Below, one piece after another: positions 29,250 to 39,337 of a stretch of DNA of 64,000 nt. The notes beneath the pieces were generated by a model, which ran no database searches, was not told where the DNA came from, and was given only the letters and a program-made list of their open reading frames with translations. Source of the DNA: Aquamicrobium defluvii (GTDB taxonomy: Bacteria; Pseudomonadota; Alphaproteobacteria; Rhizobiales; Rhizobiaceae); assembly GCF_004363725.1 (NCBI RefSeq), contig NZ_SNZF01000007.1, positions 1 to 64,000 on the forward strand, written 5' to 3'. A program made the translations under genes and the position numbers. Numbering within the stretch: position 1 is the stretch's first letter; each line of letters opens with the position of its first letter.

Positions 29250-30221
29250 ATGTCCGCGACCCGCATCGATACCGCCGGCATGCCGGCCCGCCGCAGCGCC
29301 GCACCCGCGCTGATCCTCCTTGCGGCCCTGGTGGCCGCGCTGCTGATCGCGCCCGTCTGGATCTACCCGGTCTTCATGATGAAGCTTCTGTGCTTCGCGC
29401 TGTTCGCCGCCGCATTCAACCTGCTGCTCGGCTATACTGGCCTGCTTTCCTTCGGCCATGCCGCCTTCTTCGGCGGCGCGGCCTATGTCACCGCCCACGC
29501 GATGAAGGTGTGGCAGGTGACGCCGGAAGTGGCCATCCTCGCCGGCATCGCCACCGCCGTCGTTCTGGGGCTGGTCATCGGCGCCATCGCCATCCGCCGC
29601 CAGGGCATCTATTTCGCCATGATCACGCTGGCGCTGTCGCAGATGTTCTATTTCTTCTGCCTACAGGCCCCCTTCACCAACGGCGAGGACGGCATACAGG
29701 GCTTTTCGCGCGGCCGCCTGTTCGGGCTGATCGACCTCAACGATACGATGAACCTCTATTACTTCATCGCCGCGGTGACCGTGCTCGGCCTGCTTGCGAT
29801 CTGGCGCATCGTGCATTCGCCCTTCGGCCAGATCCTGAAGGCCATCCGCGAGAACGAGCCGCGCACTATTTCGCTCGGCTACTCCGTGCAGCGCTACAAG
29901 CTCGCCGCCTTCGTGATGTCGGCGGCGCTTGCCGGGCTCGCCGGCAGCCTCAAGGCGCTGCTGTTCCAGTTCGCGACGCTGACCGACGTGGCGTGGAACA
30001 TGTCGGGCGAGGTGATCCTGATGACGCTGCTCGGCGGCATCGGCACCATGGCGGGGCCGGTCGTCGGCGCGGCCATCCTCGTCGGTCTGCAGAACTTCTT
30101 CGCCACCTCCGGCTTCCCGGTCACCATCGTGCTGGGCGCGACATTCATGATCTGCGTGCTCCTGTTCCGGCGCGGCGTGGTGGGCGAGCTGGCGCACTGG
30201 CTGGAAAGCCGCAAGCCATGA
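29250..30221 (+). CDS. livM: Branched-chain-type ABC transporter permease (LivM type)
   Basis: Second membrane subunit, 323 residues. LLLGYTGLLSFGHAAFFGGAAYV, AIAIRRQGIYFAMITLALSQ and SPFGQILKAIRENEPRTISL are diagnostic of LivM. The final segment GGIGTMAGPVVGAAILVGL matches the family's conserved loop. Its stop overlaps the thioesterase start (ATGA), so the thioesterase belongs to the same operon. Confidence 0.9.
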   Translation: MSATRIDTAGMPARRSAAPALILLAALVAALLIAPVWIYPVFMMKLLCFALFAAAFNLLLGYTGLLSFGHAAFFGGAAYVTAHAMKVWQVTPEVAILAGIATAVVLGLVIGAIAIRRQGIYFAMITLALSQMFYFFCLQAPFTNGEDGIQGFSRGRLFGLIDLNDTMNLYYFIAAVTVLGLLAIWRIVHSPFGQILKAIRENEPRTISLGYSVQRYKLAAFVMSAALAGLAGSLKALLFQFATLTDVAWNMSGEVILMTLLGGIGTMAGPVVGAAILVGLQNFFATSGFPVTIVLGATFMICVLLFRRGVVGELAHWLESRKP

Positions 30222-30709
30222 CCGGCAGGCGAGCGGCGGCAAGCTTCACCCGCGCGGCGACGGTCGGGAAGGAATGGATCGACTACAACGGCCATATGGC
30301 CGACTTCGCCTATGCCATCGCATTCTCGGAAACCGTCACCGCCTATATGGACGCGATCGGCCTCGATGCCGCCTGTCGGGCGGCAACGGGAAGTACGCTC
30401 TACACGCTGGACATGCGCACCGGCTATCTGCGCGAATGCCATGAGGGCGATGCCCTGTCGCTGACGCTGCATGTGCTGGAGGCGGATGCAAAGCGCCTGC
30501 ACGCCTATCTGGAAATGCACAATGCAGCCGGCACGCTGCTCGCCTGGAACGAGCAGGTTCTGCTGCATGTCTCGCAGGCGGGCGGGCAGCCGAAGGCCGC
30601 CGCCTTCCCGGCGGAGGTTGCGGCACTGCTGGCGCTTGCCGTCAGCGACAGTGCCGAAATCCTGCCGCTTCCCCATATCGAACGGCGGATCGGTCTTTCC
30701 CGGAGCTGA
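30218..30709 (+). CDS. Hot-dog-fold acyl-CoA thioesterase (betainyl-CoA thioesterase-like)
   Basis: Thioesterase of 163 residues. The motif VGKEWIDYNGHMADFAYAIA near the N-terminus is the hot-dog active-site strand-helix and resembles betainyl-CoA thioesterases of carnitine breakdown. It could release CoA from a dead-end or end-product acyl-CoA of the cluster. The start at 30218 overlaps the livM stop. The open frame extends far upstream, but that part is antisense-like shadow of livM. A strong bidirectional terminator follows. Confidence 0.78.
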   Translation: MTGRRAAASFTRAATVGKEWIDYNGHMADFAYAIAFSETVTAYMDAIGLDAACRAATGSTLYTLDMRTGYLRECHEGDALSLTLHVLEADAKRLHAYLEMHNAAGTLLAWNEQVLLHVSQAGGQPKAAAFPAEVAALLALAVSDSAEILPLPHIERRIGLSRS

Positions 30710-30723
30710 GCGGACCGGGATGA

Positions 30724-30759
30724 AAAAAGGGGCGGTGGAAATGTCCACCGCCCCTTTTT
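30724..30759. terminator. Bidirectional intrinsic terminator
   Basis: AAAAAGGGGCGGTGGA (30724-30739), AATG loop, then its exact 16-base complement ending in TTTTT (30744-30759). With A and T runs on opposite sides it should end transcription both of the plus-strand Liv-thioesterase operon and of the minus-strand thiolase operon. Confidence 0.92.
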
Positions 30760-30779
30760 CGTGTTTCGGTTTCCCGCGC

Positions 30780-31982
<1,203 letters not shown>

Positions 31983-31998
31983 CTGCTTTTTCTGATCC

Positions 31999-32454
31999 TC
32001 AAATGTCGGTTGGGGCCGCCAGCGCGCGGGCGCACGCCAGGAGCGGTCCGGTCAATGGTACAGGACGGCGCGTGGTGCGGTCTACATAGACATGGACATA
32101 AACGCCGCGCGCGGCGCACAGCTCCGCTCCGGCGGCAAACAGCCCGAAACCCCAGGTGAGGCTGGTGCGCCCGACCTTCTCCACCCGCGCCCCGACCCAC
32201 AGTTTCGTCGGGAAGGTGATTTCGCTGAAGAACTGCGCGCCGTTCTGCACGACGAGGCCGATGGGATCGGTGGCGCCGGGCGACAGGTCCAGCGCCTTGT
32301 GTCCGATCAGCGCCATGTTCAGCGCCGTGTCGAAATATTTCAGATAGGCCACGTTGTTGAGGTGGCCGTAGATATCCGAATCCTCCCATTGCAGCACCGT
32401 TTCCTGATGCCAGGGATAGGCGCCGCGGGGCAGGGGGCTGAGGCGCTCGCTCAT
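31999..32454 (-). CDS. Acyl-CoA thioesterase, 4-hydroxybenzoyl-CoA thioesterase type
   Basis: Hot-dog-fold protein of 151 residues. The motif [20 protein letters not shown] near residues 23-42 carries the catalytic Asp and the GHxNN turn of the 4HBT family. It lies 16 bases upstream of the thiolase gene and three bases after the SDR gene. It is the second thioesterase of the cluster, from a different subfamily than the one at 30218. The acyl group is unknown. Confidence 0.82.
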   Translation of the reverse strand: MSERLSPLPRGAYPWHQETVLQWEDSDIYGHLNNVAYLKYFDTALNMALIGHKALDLSPGATDPIGLVVQNGAQFFSEITFPTKLWVGARVEKVGRTSLTWGFGLFAAGAELCAARGVYVHVYVDRTTRRPVPLTGPLLACARALAAPTDI

Positions 32455-32457
32455 GGC

Positions 32458-33372
32458 TCAGTTCCTGCCGAGGGCGGCACGCGCATTGGCGAGGATGCGG
32501 TCGACGTGGCGCAGACCCTCCGGCGGTTCCACCGGATCGGAAATGTCGGCGATGCGGTCGAAATTCGCGCCCACATCGTCGGGCGTGAACGACTTGCCCG
32601 TGAAGCATACGCCCTGGCTTTCGACCACGGCAAGGCGCGCCACCGTGCCGGCGCCGGCCAGCAGGGCGGTGCGCGAAGGCGCCTCGCGGCTGACCAGCCA
32701 CACGGCGGCGGGCGACACCAGTTCGGGCGCCAGCAGTTCCAGCATCTCCCCGCTCATCATGTCGCCGGTCATGCGCGTGGCGGCGGTCGGCAGGATGGCG
32801 TTGACATGGATGCCGTATTTCGCCCCCTCCAGATGCAGCGTGTTCATGAGGCCGAGCACCGCCATCTTGGCCGCGCCGTAGTTCGACTGGCCGAAATTGC
32901 CATAGGCGCCGGAGGTGGAGGAGGTGACGAGCACGCGGCCGTAATTCTGCTCGCGCATGGTGGCCCACACCGCCCGGGTGGCGATGGCCGTGCCCATGAG
33001 ATGCACCTCGACCACGGCGCGGAAATCGTCGGTCGTCATCTTGGCGAAGGTCTTGTCGCGCAGGATGCCGGCATTGTTGACCAGCACGTCGACACGGCCG
33101 AAAGCCGAAAGCGTGCGCGCGACCATGGCCTCCATGTCGGCTTCGGAGGTGACGTTGCCGCCGTCGGCGATGGCGCGTCCGCCTGCCCCGGTGATTTCAC
33201 GCACCACGGCCTCGGCAGCCTCGGTAGAGCCGCCCGAACCGTCGCGCGCACCGCCGAAATCGTTGATCACCACGGCTGCGCCGTGCGCGGCCAGCATCAG
33301 CGCGTGCGCGCGTCCGAGCCCGCCGCCCGCGCCGGTGACGATTGCGACCTGATCCCTGAAGCTCACCGACAT
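32458..33372 (-). CDS. SDR dehydrogenase, (3R)-hydroxyacyl-CoA dehydrogenase-like
   Basis: Short-chain dehydrogenase of 304 residues resembling the dehydrogenase domain of peroxisomal multifunctional enzyme type 2. TGAGGGLGRAHAL (13-25), NDFGGARDGSG (37-47), NNAGILRDKTFAKM (99-112), Ser151/152, Tyr165 and Lys169 are in place. It should oxidise a (3R)-hydroxyacyl-CoA to the 3-oxo compound. The start at 33372 overlaps the MaoC stop (TGATG); an upstream ATG at 33405 lacks support. The order MaoC-SDR-thioesterase-thiolase follows a beta-oxidation sequence. Confidence 0.83.
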   Translation of the reverse strand: MSVSFRDQVAIVTGAGGGLGRAHALMLAAHGAAVVINDFGGARDGSGGSTEAAEAVVREITGAGGRAIADGGNVTSEADMEAMVARTLSAFGRVDVLVNNAGILRDKTFAKMTTDDFRAVVEVHLMGTAIATRAVWATMREQNYGRVLVTSSTSGAYGNFGQSNYGAAKMAVLGLMNTLHLEGAKYGIHVNAILPTAATRMTGDMMSGEMLELLAPELVSPAAVWLVSREAPSRTALLAGAGTVARLAVVESQGVCFTGKSFTPDDVGANFDRIADISDPVEPPEGLRHVDRILANARAALGRN

Positions 33373-33818
33373 CAATTCTCTCCTTCGATAACCAGCACCA
33401 GCCATTCGGCTATCATGGCGGGCTTTTCATTTCCCTCGATCTCGACCTCGACGCCGAGGCGCCGCAGCTTCCCCGCCCCCCTGGGCTCTTCGGAAAGCAG
33501 CGTGAACCGGCCGCGCACCCGCGCGCCCACCGCAACGGGGGCCAGGAAACGCACCTTCTCGAACCCGTAATTGATCTCGACCACGCCGGGAGGGGGCAGC
33601 GGCAGGGCGGAATGGGTGAAATGGGTCAGCAGCGACAGCGACAGGAAGCCGTGTGCTATGGTGCCGCCATAGGGGCCTTCCGCCTTTGCGCGCACCGGAT
33701 CGACATGGATGAACTGATGATCCAGGATCGCATCCGCGAACCTGTCCACAAAGGGCTGGTCGATCTCGATCCAGTCGGAGATCAGCGGCGCGCCGTGAGT
33801 GATCGTCCGGTCATTCAT
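33372..33818 (-). CDS. MaoC-like (R)-specific enoyl-CoA hydratase
   Basis: Single hot-dog MaoC-domain protein of 148 residues. The hydratase-2 motif has Asp33 and His38 (ILDHQFIHVDP) as the probable catalytic pair, followed by GTIAHGFLSLSLL. It would hydrate a trans-2-enoyl-CoA to the (3R)-hydroxyacyl-CoA used by the adjacent SDR. The ATG at 33818 has AAAGGAAA upstream. The frame is open to 33959, but that would cross the operator. It is divergent from the TetR gene. Confidence 0.84.
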   Translation of the reverse strand: MNDRTITHGAPLISDWIEIDQPFVDRFADAILDHQFIHVDPVRAKAEGPYGGTIAHGFLSLSLLTHFTHSALPLPPPGVVEINYGFEKVRFLAPVAVGARVRGRFTLLSEEPRGAGKLRRLGVEVEIEGNEKPAMIAEWLVLVIEGEN

Positions 33819-33867
33819 CCGGTCTTTCCTTTGGTTCGATGTGTGTTTTCGCCCTGTCGGCAATTGC

Positions 33868-33885
33868 AACATACTCAGTAGTATG
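33868..33885. promoter_or_regulatory. Predicted TetR operator, copy 2
   Basis: ACATACT (33868-33874), CAGT, AGTATGT (33879-33885), extended by one A/T pair on each side. It is nearly identical to the site at 24717-24734 and lies between the divergent MaoC and TetR genes. Together the two sites define a regulon covering both ends of the acyl-CoA cluster, with autoregulation. Confidence 0.8.
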
Positions 33886-34002
33886 TTTAATTGGATCCGT
33901 CCAGCGCATATCGCCTTGGAACGGGTGCCGCCGCGCGGATAATTGCGCCGGTTATCCAAATCCGCTCATATGCCGGGACAGGTGAAATTCGGAGGACGTT
34001 CC

Positions 34003-34719
34003 ATGGCCAGATCGGATCACGAAGCCGAAGGGCAGCGCGATCTTGGCGCCGACGCGGCCGTGGTGGAGGCCGGGCGCCCGCGACGTCCGACACGCTCGCG
34101 CCGCAAGGCCGGGGACGTCGCCGGGGCCGACAACAATATCGACATTCTCGACTGCGCCGCGCAATGCTTCATGGAGATGGGGTTCCAGGGTACCAGCATC
34201 GACGATGTGGCGCGCAGGCTCGGCGCGACCAAGGGCCGGATCTATCACTATTACGCGTCGAAGACCGATCTGTTCTTCGACGTCCACCGCGAGGGCATGC
34301 GGCGGCTGAACGAGGCGGTCATCGCGGTGATGGGCAGCGGCGCCAACGGGCGCGAGACGCTGCGCGCCATGCTGGAGGCGCACGCGCTCACCATGTTGCA
34401 GAACATCGCCTATCTGGCCGTCGTGGTGCAGGGCGTGCACATGCACCGGCTGGGCGCCACCACGCTGGCGCAGCGGCAGGTGCTGGACGAGATCATGGCG
34501 ATCCGCCGGGACTTCGAGAAACTGTTTTCCGATGTCTTCCGCCGTGGGCAGGCCGATGGCAGCATCCGCGCCGAAAATGCCTCCATCGCGGTCAAGGGCA
34601 TGCTGGGCGCGGTGAACTGGACCGCGATCTGGTATCGCCCGCGTGCGAACGAGACGCTTGCCGACAAGCAGAAGATCGCGCGTGAGCTGGCCGCCCTTCA
34701 GGTCGGAGGCGTCGCCTGA
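34003..34719 (+). CDS. TetR-family transcriptional regulator
   Basis: Repressor of 238 residues with an unusually long, charged N-terminal tail of about 40 residues. The TetR helix-turn-helix follows (ILDCAAQCFMEMGFQGTSID then VARRLGATKGRIYHYYASKT), and then a helical ligand domain. The ATG at 34003 has GGAGGA at 33991-33996; an in-frame ATG at 33973 and another start at 33943 are less likely. The two ACATACT-N4-AGTATGT palindromes at the borders of the acyl-CoA cluster are its probable operators, and a pathway acyl-CoA its probable inducer. Confidence 0.86.
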   Translation: MARSDHEAEGQRDLGADAAVVEAGRPRRPTRSRRKAGDVAGADNNIDILDCAAQCFMEMGFQGTSIDDVARRLGATKGRIYHYYASKTDLFFDVHREGMRRLNEAVIAVMGSGANGRETLRAMLEAHALTMLQNIAYLAVVVQGVHMHRLGATTLAQRQVLDEIMAIRRDFEKLFSDVFRRGQADGSIRAENASIAVKGMLGAVNWTAIWYRPRANETLADKQKIARELAALQVGGVA

Positions 34720-34792
34720 CGCCTCCGCCGGATCGCACATCCATATCCCATCCGGTGCCGCCGCGCCGGTACAGCGCATAAGGAAAGCAGCC

Positions 34793-35959
34793 ATGAGCTT
34801 CACGCCTTTCTCCTTCACCACGGTCGGGCAGATCCACGTCGAATGGGGCGCGGCCGCACGGCTCGGCGCGCTGCTTGGCCAATGGTTCCCCGCGCGCAGG
34901 CTGCTGCTGGTGACGGACAAGGGCTTGCACAAGGCCGGCGTGCTGGAGCCCGCCAGGGCGTCTCTGGCTGCCGCGGGCTTTTCCGTCACCGTGTTCGACG
35001 ACGTGGTGGCCGATCCGCCCGAGGCGGTGCTGCTCGACTGCGTGGCGCTGGGCCGCGAAGCCGGCGCGGACATCGTTCTGGGCCTCGGCGGCGGATCGTC
35101 CATGGATGTCGCCAAGCTTGCCGCCGTCATGCTGGCCAGCGAACAGGAGCTGTCGGCGCTCTACGGCATCGGCAAGGTGCAGGGCGCGCGCCTGCCGCTG
35201 GTGCAGGTGCCGACCACGGCGGGAACCGGCTCCGAGGTCACCAACATCACCATCCTGACCACGCCGGACGATTCCAAGATGGGCGTGGTGGCCGACCAGC
35301 TCTATGCCGACCGCGTGCTGCTCGATGCGGAGCTGACCACCGGCCTGCCGGCGCTGCACACGGCCGCCACCGGCATCGACGCCATGGTCCACGCCATCGA
35401 GGCCTATACCAGCCGCCACAAGAAGAATCCGCTTTCCGATGCGGCGGCGCGCGAGGCGCTGCGGCTGTTGTCGTCCAATCTCGTTGCCGCCTGCAGGGAC
35501 GGCAAGGACCGGGCGGCGCGCGAATCCATGCTGCTGGGCGCCATGCTTGCCGGGCAGGCTTTCGCCAATGCGCCGGTGGCGGCGGTGCATGCGCTGGCCT
35601 ATCCGCTGGGCGGGCGCTACCACATCCCGCACGGTCTCTCCAACGCGCTGATGCTGCAGCCGGTGCTGGAGTTCAACATGCAGGCCGCCGAGGCGCTCTA
35701 TGCCGAGCTGGCCGGCCCTGCCGGAGCCGACGTGGCGCCCGATGCCGGCACGGCCGAAAAGGCGAAAGCCTTCGTCGAACGGCTGATCGCGCTGATGGAC
35801 GCCTCCGGCGCGCCGCGCCGTCTGCGCGATGCGGGCGTTGCGCAGGAGATGCTGCCGCAGCTCGCCGCCGACGCCATGCTGCAAACCCGGCTTCTCGGCA
35901 ACAACCCGGTCGAGGTCACGCAAGCGGATGCGCTGGCGCTCTATCGCGCCGCGTTCTGA
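34793..35959 (+). CDS. Iron-containing alcohol dehydrogenase
   Basis: Group III alcohol dehydrogenase of 388 residues. The NAD loop GLGGGSSMDVAK lies near 102-113, PTTAGTGSEVT near 145, and the metal-ligand region TGIDAMVHAIEAYTSR and YHIPHGLSNALM further on, giving the usual Asp-His-His-His set. It would oxidise a primary alcohol or reduce an aldehyde; the substrate is unclear. The start at 34793 has AAGGAAA upstream. It lies 73 bases after the TetR gene and may be co-transcribed with it. Confidence 0.86.
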   Translation: MSFTPFSFTTVGQIHVEWGAAARLGALLGQWFPARRLLLVTDKGLHKAGVLEPARASLAAAGFSVTVFDDVVADPPEAVLLDCVALGREAGADIVLGLGGGSSMDVAKLAAVMLASEQELSALYGIGKVQGARLPLVQVPTTAGTGSEVTNITILTTPDDSKMGVVADQLYADRVLLDAELTTGLPALHTAATGIDAMVHAIEAYTSRHKKNPLSDAAAREALRLLSSNLVAACRDGKDRAARESMLLGAMLAGQAFANAPVAAVHALAYPLGGRYHIPHGLSNALMLQPVLEFNMQAAEALYAELAGPAGADVAPDAGTAEKAKAFVERLIALMDASGAPRRLRDAGVAQEMLPQLAADAMLQTRLLGNNPVEVTQADALALYRAAF

Positions 35960-36250
35960 GGGTGAGGCGGCCGCCCGCTGGCCAGACCTGCGGGCGATCC
36001 GGCGGCGGCGGTCTCCCCGCCGGTTTCGGCGACCATGGTGGCCATGGAGCTCCCGGCCCTTGCCTTTCCACTGCGGATGAGGCGCAAGGGTCGGCCTTGC
36101 GCCGCCTTGACCATTGACTATGGCGGCCTGCCGTGGCCTTCGTCTTTCCTGTCGAAGTCCATTGAATGCTTTCCCGGAAAGGCCCGCCGATGACGCCAGC
36201 CGCTGCCTGCAATCCGCTCGTCCCCGCTTCCGGCCGGGAGGACTGAACCC
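35960..36250. other. Intergenic region with hairpin
   Basis: GGCGCAAGG (36081-36089), GTCGG, CCTTGCGCC (36095-36103) is a perfect 9-bp stem without a T-run, a probable terminator for the alcohol dehydrogenase gene. The remaining bases before the PLP enzyme contain a likely promoter region, but no clear -35/-10 pair or operator was seen. Confidence 0.5.
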
Positions 36251-37387
36251 ATGCAGGATTGTGCAAAGGCATCGCGCTCCCTGTCCGAAGAGGATCGTGG
36301 CTGGACGCGCCGCGCCATCGACATCCTCGAAGCTGACGGCCGGCGCTCCGCCGACACCCATCTCGTCAAGCCGGACTTTCCCGGCCTGAAGGGAATCTCG
36401 ATCTACCTCAAGGACGAGAGCACCCATCCCACCGGCAGCCTCAAGCACCGGCTGGCGCGGTCCCTGTTCCTCTACGGCATCTGCAACGGGCGCATCCGCA
36501 AGGGCACCGTGCTGGTCGAGGCATCGTCCGGCTCCACCGCCGTTTCGGAAGCCTATTTCGCGCGGCTTCTGGGCCTGCCCTTCATCGCCGTCATGCCCCG
36601 CTCCACCAGCCGCCAGAAGATCGAGGCCATCGAATGCTTCGGTGGCGTGTGCCATCTCGTGGACCGGGCGGGCGATGTCTATCAGGCCGCGCAGGAAATC
36701 GCGGATTCGAAGTGCGGCTACTATCTCGACCAGTTCACCCATGCCGAGCGCGCCACCGACTGGCGCGGCAACAACAACATCGCCGACAGCATCTTCCGGC
36801 AGATGACGGGCGAAGAGCATCCGGTGCCGAAATGGGTGGTGATGAGCGCCGGCACCGGCGGCACCTCCGCCACCATCGGCCGGTTCATCCGCTATCGAAA
36901 TCTCGATACGCGCCTGTGCGTGGTCGATGTCGAAGGCTCCGCCTTCTACGATGCGTGGCAGAGCGGCGACATGACGACGACCGCCAGCGGATCGCGCATC
37001 GAAGGCATCGGGCGCCCGCGCGTGGAGCCGTCGTTCGTTCCGGGCGTGATCGACGAGATGATCCGCATTCCCGACGCGGCCTCGATCGCCGCCGCCCATG
37101 TGCTGTCGGAGCGGCTGTTCCGGCGGGTCGGCGGTTCCACCGGCACCAATTTCATGGGCGTGCTGTGCATTGCATCCCTGATGAGGAAACAAGGCGAGGC
37201 AGGCTCATTGGTCACGCTGATCTGCGACAGCGGCGACCGCTACAGCGCCACCTATTTCAACGATGAATGGCTGAAAGCGCAGAGCATCGACATTTCCGGC
37301 TGGCGCAGCCGCATAGAAACCTTCCTCGACAGCGGCGAGGGCACCTTGCTGGACGTGAGCCAGAAAGACCGGGCCGGCGACGCCTGA
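36251..37387 (+). CDS. cds1: PLP-dependent cysteine desulfhydrase/cysteine synthase family (Cds1-like)
   Basis: Fold-type II PLP enzyme, 378 residues. Lys65 in [14 protein letters not shown] is the cofactor lysine, [19 protein letters not shown] the substrate loop, and [14 protein letters not shown] the phosphate-binding glycine loop. The arrangement closely resembles the Cds1 group described in mycobacteria, which releases H2S, ammonia and pyruvate from L-cysteine. The exact reaction is inferred. The gene stands alone between the alcohol dehydrogenase and the convergent lipid operon. The C-terminal extension of about 30 residues is polar. Confidence 0.75.
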   Translation: MQDCAKASRSLSEEDRGWTRRAIDILEADGRRSADTHLVKPDFPGLKGISIYLKDESTHPTGSLKHRLARSLFLYGICNGRIRKGTVLVEASSGSTAVSEAYFARLLGLPFIAVMPRSTSRQKIEAIECFGGVCHLVDRAGDVYQAAQEIADSKCGYYLDQFTHAERATDWRGNNNIADSIFRQMTGEEHPVPKWVVMSAGTGGTSATIGRFIRYRNLDTRLCVVDVEGSAFYDAWQSGDMTTTASGSRIEGIGRPRVEPSFVPGVIDEMIRIPDAASIAAAHVLSERLFRRVGGSTGTNFMGVLCIASLMRKQGEAGSLVTLICDSGDRYSATYFNDEWLKAQSIDISGWRSRIETFLDSGEGTLLDVSQKDRAGDA

Positions 37388-37417
37388 CGCCTACGGCTGC
37401 TTCGGTGGCCGGCCGCT

Positions 37418-38086
37418 TCAGGGGCGGCGGACGATGGCGATCCATGAAAAGCCGCGATGCAGGCGCTTCGCCTCGCTGGAGGCGCCGAGCGGTGCGGCGA
37501 TGCCTGCCGCCACGTCGAACAGGTCGGGGCGGGCGCTGACATGATACCAGCGCAGCCATGTGTGGAGGGCGCGCTTCGTCCATGAAGGCAGGGCGGCCAT
37601 GTCGCCGAAGTCGACGACGTGCAGCTCGCCGCCCGGCGCCAGAAGCCGCGCGGCGTTCGCCATGGCGGCCTGCCATTGCGGGATCATCGACACCGCATAG
37701 GAAATGAAGATGCGGTCATAGCCGCTGCCCGCCGGGACGCCGAAGCTTGCCTGCGGGTCGAAGGTCACCGCGTCGGCGCGGGCAAGGCGCACCCGGCCCG
37801 CAAGCTCTGCGCGCGCCACGACGCTGCCGGCGGCGGCCAGCATTTCGCCGGAAATGTCGATGCCGTGGAACTGCGCCTCGGGATAGGTCCGCGCCGCCTT
37901 CACCAGATTGCGGCCCGTGCCGCAGCCGATTTCCAGCACCGTGCCGCCCGTGGGCGGCCTCAGCCCCTGAAGCATCTGGTCGCGGCCCAGCAGATAATAT
38001 TTGCGCGTCGCGTCGTAGAAGCCGAAGCGGCGTTGCAGGCGGTAGATGCGGTCCATCAACGCGCCATGCTCGAGGGTCGCCGTCAT
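37418..38086 (-). CDS. btaB: Betaine lipid synthase N-methyltransferase BtaB
   Basis: SAM-dependent methyltransferase, 222 residues, predicted to trimethylate diacylglyceryl-homoserine to the betaine lipid DGTS. Motif I VLEIGCGTGRNLVKAA lies near 49-64, followed by FHGIDISGEMLAAA and YAVSMIPQWQAAM. The first residues (MDRIYRLQRRFGFYDATRKY) are typical of BtaB. The start lies four bases after the btaA stop. On its own it could be a general methyltransferase; the btaA pairing decides it. Confidence 0.86.
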   Translation of the reverse strand: MTATLEHGALMDRIYRLQRRFGFYDATRKYYLLGRDQMLQGLRPPTGGTVLEIGCGTGRNLVKAARTYPEAQFHGIDISGEMLAAAGSVVARAELAGRVRLARADAVTFDPQASFGVPAGSGYDRIFISYAVSMIPQWQAAMANAARLLAPGGELHVVDFGDMAALPSWTKRALHTWLRWYHVSARPDLFDVAAGIAAPLGASSEAKRLHRGFSWIAIVRRP

Positions 38087-38089
38087 CGG

Positions 38090-39337
38090 TCAGCCCTTCA
38101 GAACCAGCAGGTGGAAGCCGCCATAGATGGAGGAACGGTCGCGGGCGTGAAGTGCGCGCGATTCCTCGCGACGGTAGTCCCAGCGCGCCAGCAGGTCCGG
38201 CGCGACGCGGCCTTCCAGCAGGTTCGCTTGCGCCGCCGTGCGGAAGATGACGCGCGCGCCGGGCGCGGCGGTGCGGGTGATCTCGCGCCACAGGCTGTTG
38301 AGCTGATCGTCGCTCATCCAGTCCTGCGCATCGAGCAGCACCGCGCGGTCGACACAGCCGTCGGGCTTCGCCGCCAGCAGCTCGGTGATCGAGATGTTCT
38401 CCACGCTGAAACGGGAGGCGCGCGCCCGCACGGTCTCGAAATTTTCGCGGCGCAGATAGGGCGGCAGCGGGGCGCGCCCGTCCCGGCCATAGCCGCGCCC
38501 GAACGCCTGCCATGCGAAATAGTTCTCCGACAGCGGGAAGTCGCAGGCCAGCCGCTCCAGCCGCTGGCGCAGAACGCCGGCCATGCCGTTGCCGCCGGCC
38601 AGAACGTCATATTGCTGCGGGGGGATGCCGAGCCCGAACAGCGACGACTTGCGGTTCGTCATCCAGCGTACGAAGCGCTTGTCGAACAGCGGCGCGATCA
38701 TGGTGTCGAAAAGCTGGCGCTGCTCGTCCTGGCTGCGCGCTTCGAGCAGGATGCGCGGATCGACGCCGTAGAGCCGCGCCACGCGATGCCCCCAGCCGAT
38801 GAAGTGGCCGAGCAGCCCATGGCGGTAGAGATGGCGGCGGAACATGGAGATGCGGCGTCGCCCGCTGAGCGTGCGGCCCTCCCAGTAGGCGCGGCTCCGG
38901 TCATCCAGAACCGGGCGGATGAAGCGCCGGTAGTCCTCGACGTTCTCCGGATCGTCGGCCATGGCGTAGAAGCGGTGGAAGCTTTCATAGCCGGGCAGCG
39001 TCTGGAGCGCGGCCAGCTTCAGCCGGTTGAAGGCGACGTGGGCCGGGTTGAGGTCCACGGCCTCGATGCGGCCGGGGTTCGCCAGCAGGTAGGAAAACGC
39101 GTTGCAGCCGCCGGAGGCGATGGCGACGACCGTCTGCCCCGGCTCCATCGCCAGCGCTTCCATGTCGATTTCCGGATCTTCCCAGATCTGGGCGTAGACC
39201 AGCTTCTGGAACAGGCGGGCGAAGACATATTCGGCCAGCCCCTCGCGGGTGAGCGGCGCGCTGCGGCGCACCGCCTCACGCAGCCGCCGGCCCGGATTGG
39301 CCCCACCTTCGGATATCCGACGCTCGAGTGCCGTCAT
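38090..39337 (-). CDS. btaA: Diacylglycerol 3-amino-3-carboxypropyltransferase BtaA
   Basis: First enzyme of betaine-lipid synthesis, 415 residues (DUF3419 family). It moves the 3-amino-3-carboxypropyl group of SAM onto diacylglycerol. The N-terminal half has VYAQIWEDPEIDMEAL, the SAM-type loop VVAIASGGCNAFSYLL and IEAVDLNPAHVAFNRLKLAA. The C-terminal half has a second Rossmann-like segment with AVLLDAQDWMSDDQL. The ATG at 39337 has GGAG nine bases upstream; the ATG at 39352 is an alternative. It overlaps the glycosyltransferase stop. Confidence 0.9.
   Translation of the reverse strand: MTALERRISEGGANPGRRLREAVRRSAPLTREGLAEYVFARLFQKLVYAQIWEDPEIDMEALAMEPGQTVVAIASGGCNAFSYLLANPGRIEAVDLNPAHVAFNRLKLAALQTLPGYESFHRFYAMADDPENVEDYRRFIRPVLDDRSRAYWEGRTLSGRRRISMFRRHLYRHGLLGHFIGWGHRVARLYGVDPRILLEARSQDEQRQLFDTMIAPLFDKRFVRWMTNRKSSLFGLGIPPQQYDVLAGGNGMAGVLRQRLERLACDFPLSENYFAWQAFGRGYGRDGRAPLPPYLRRENFETVRARASRFSVENISITELLAAKPDGCVDRAVLLDAQDWMSDDQLNSLWREITRTAAPGARVIFRTAAQANLLEGRVAPDLLARWDYRREESRALHARDRSSIYGGFHLLVLKG

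Noticed and set aside
34592..37192. 866-codon minus-strand frame across the alcohol dehydrogenase and Cds1-like genes
   Set aside because: It is antisense to two genes with intact motifs and crosses a terminator hairpin. It has no domain content.
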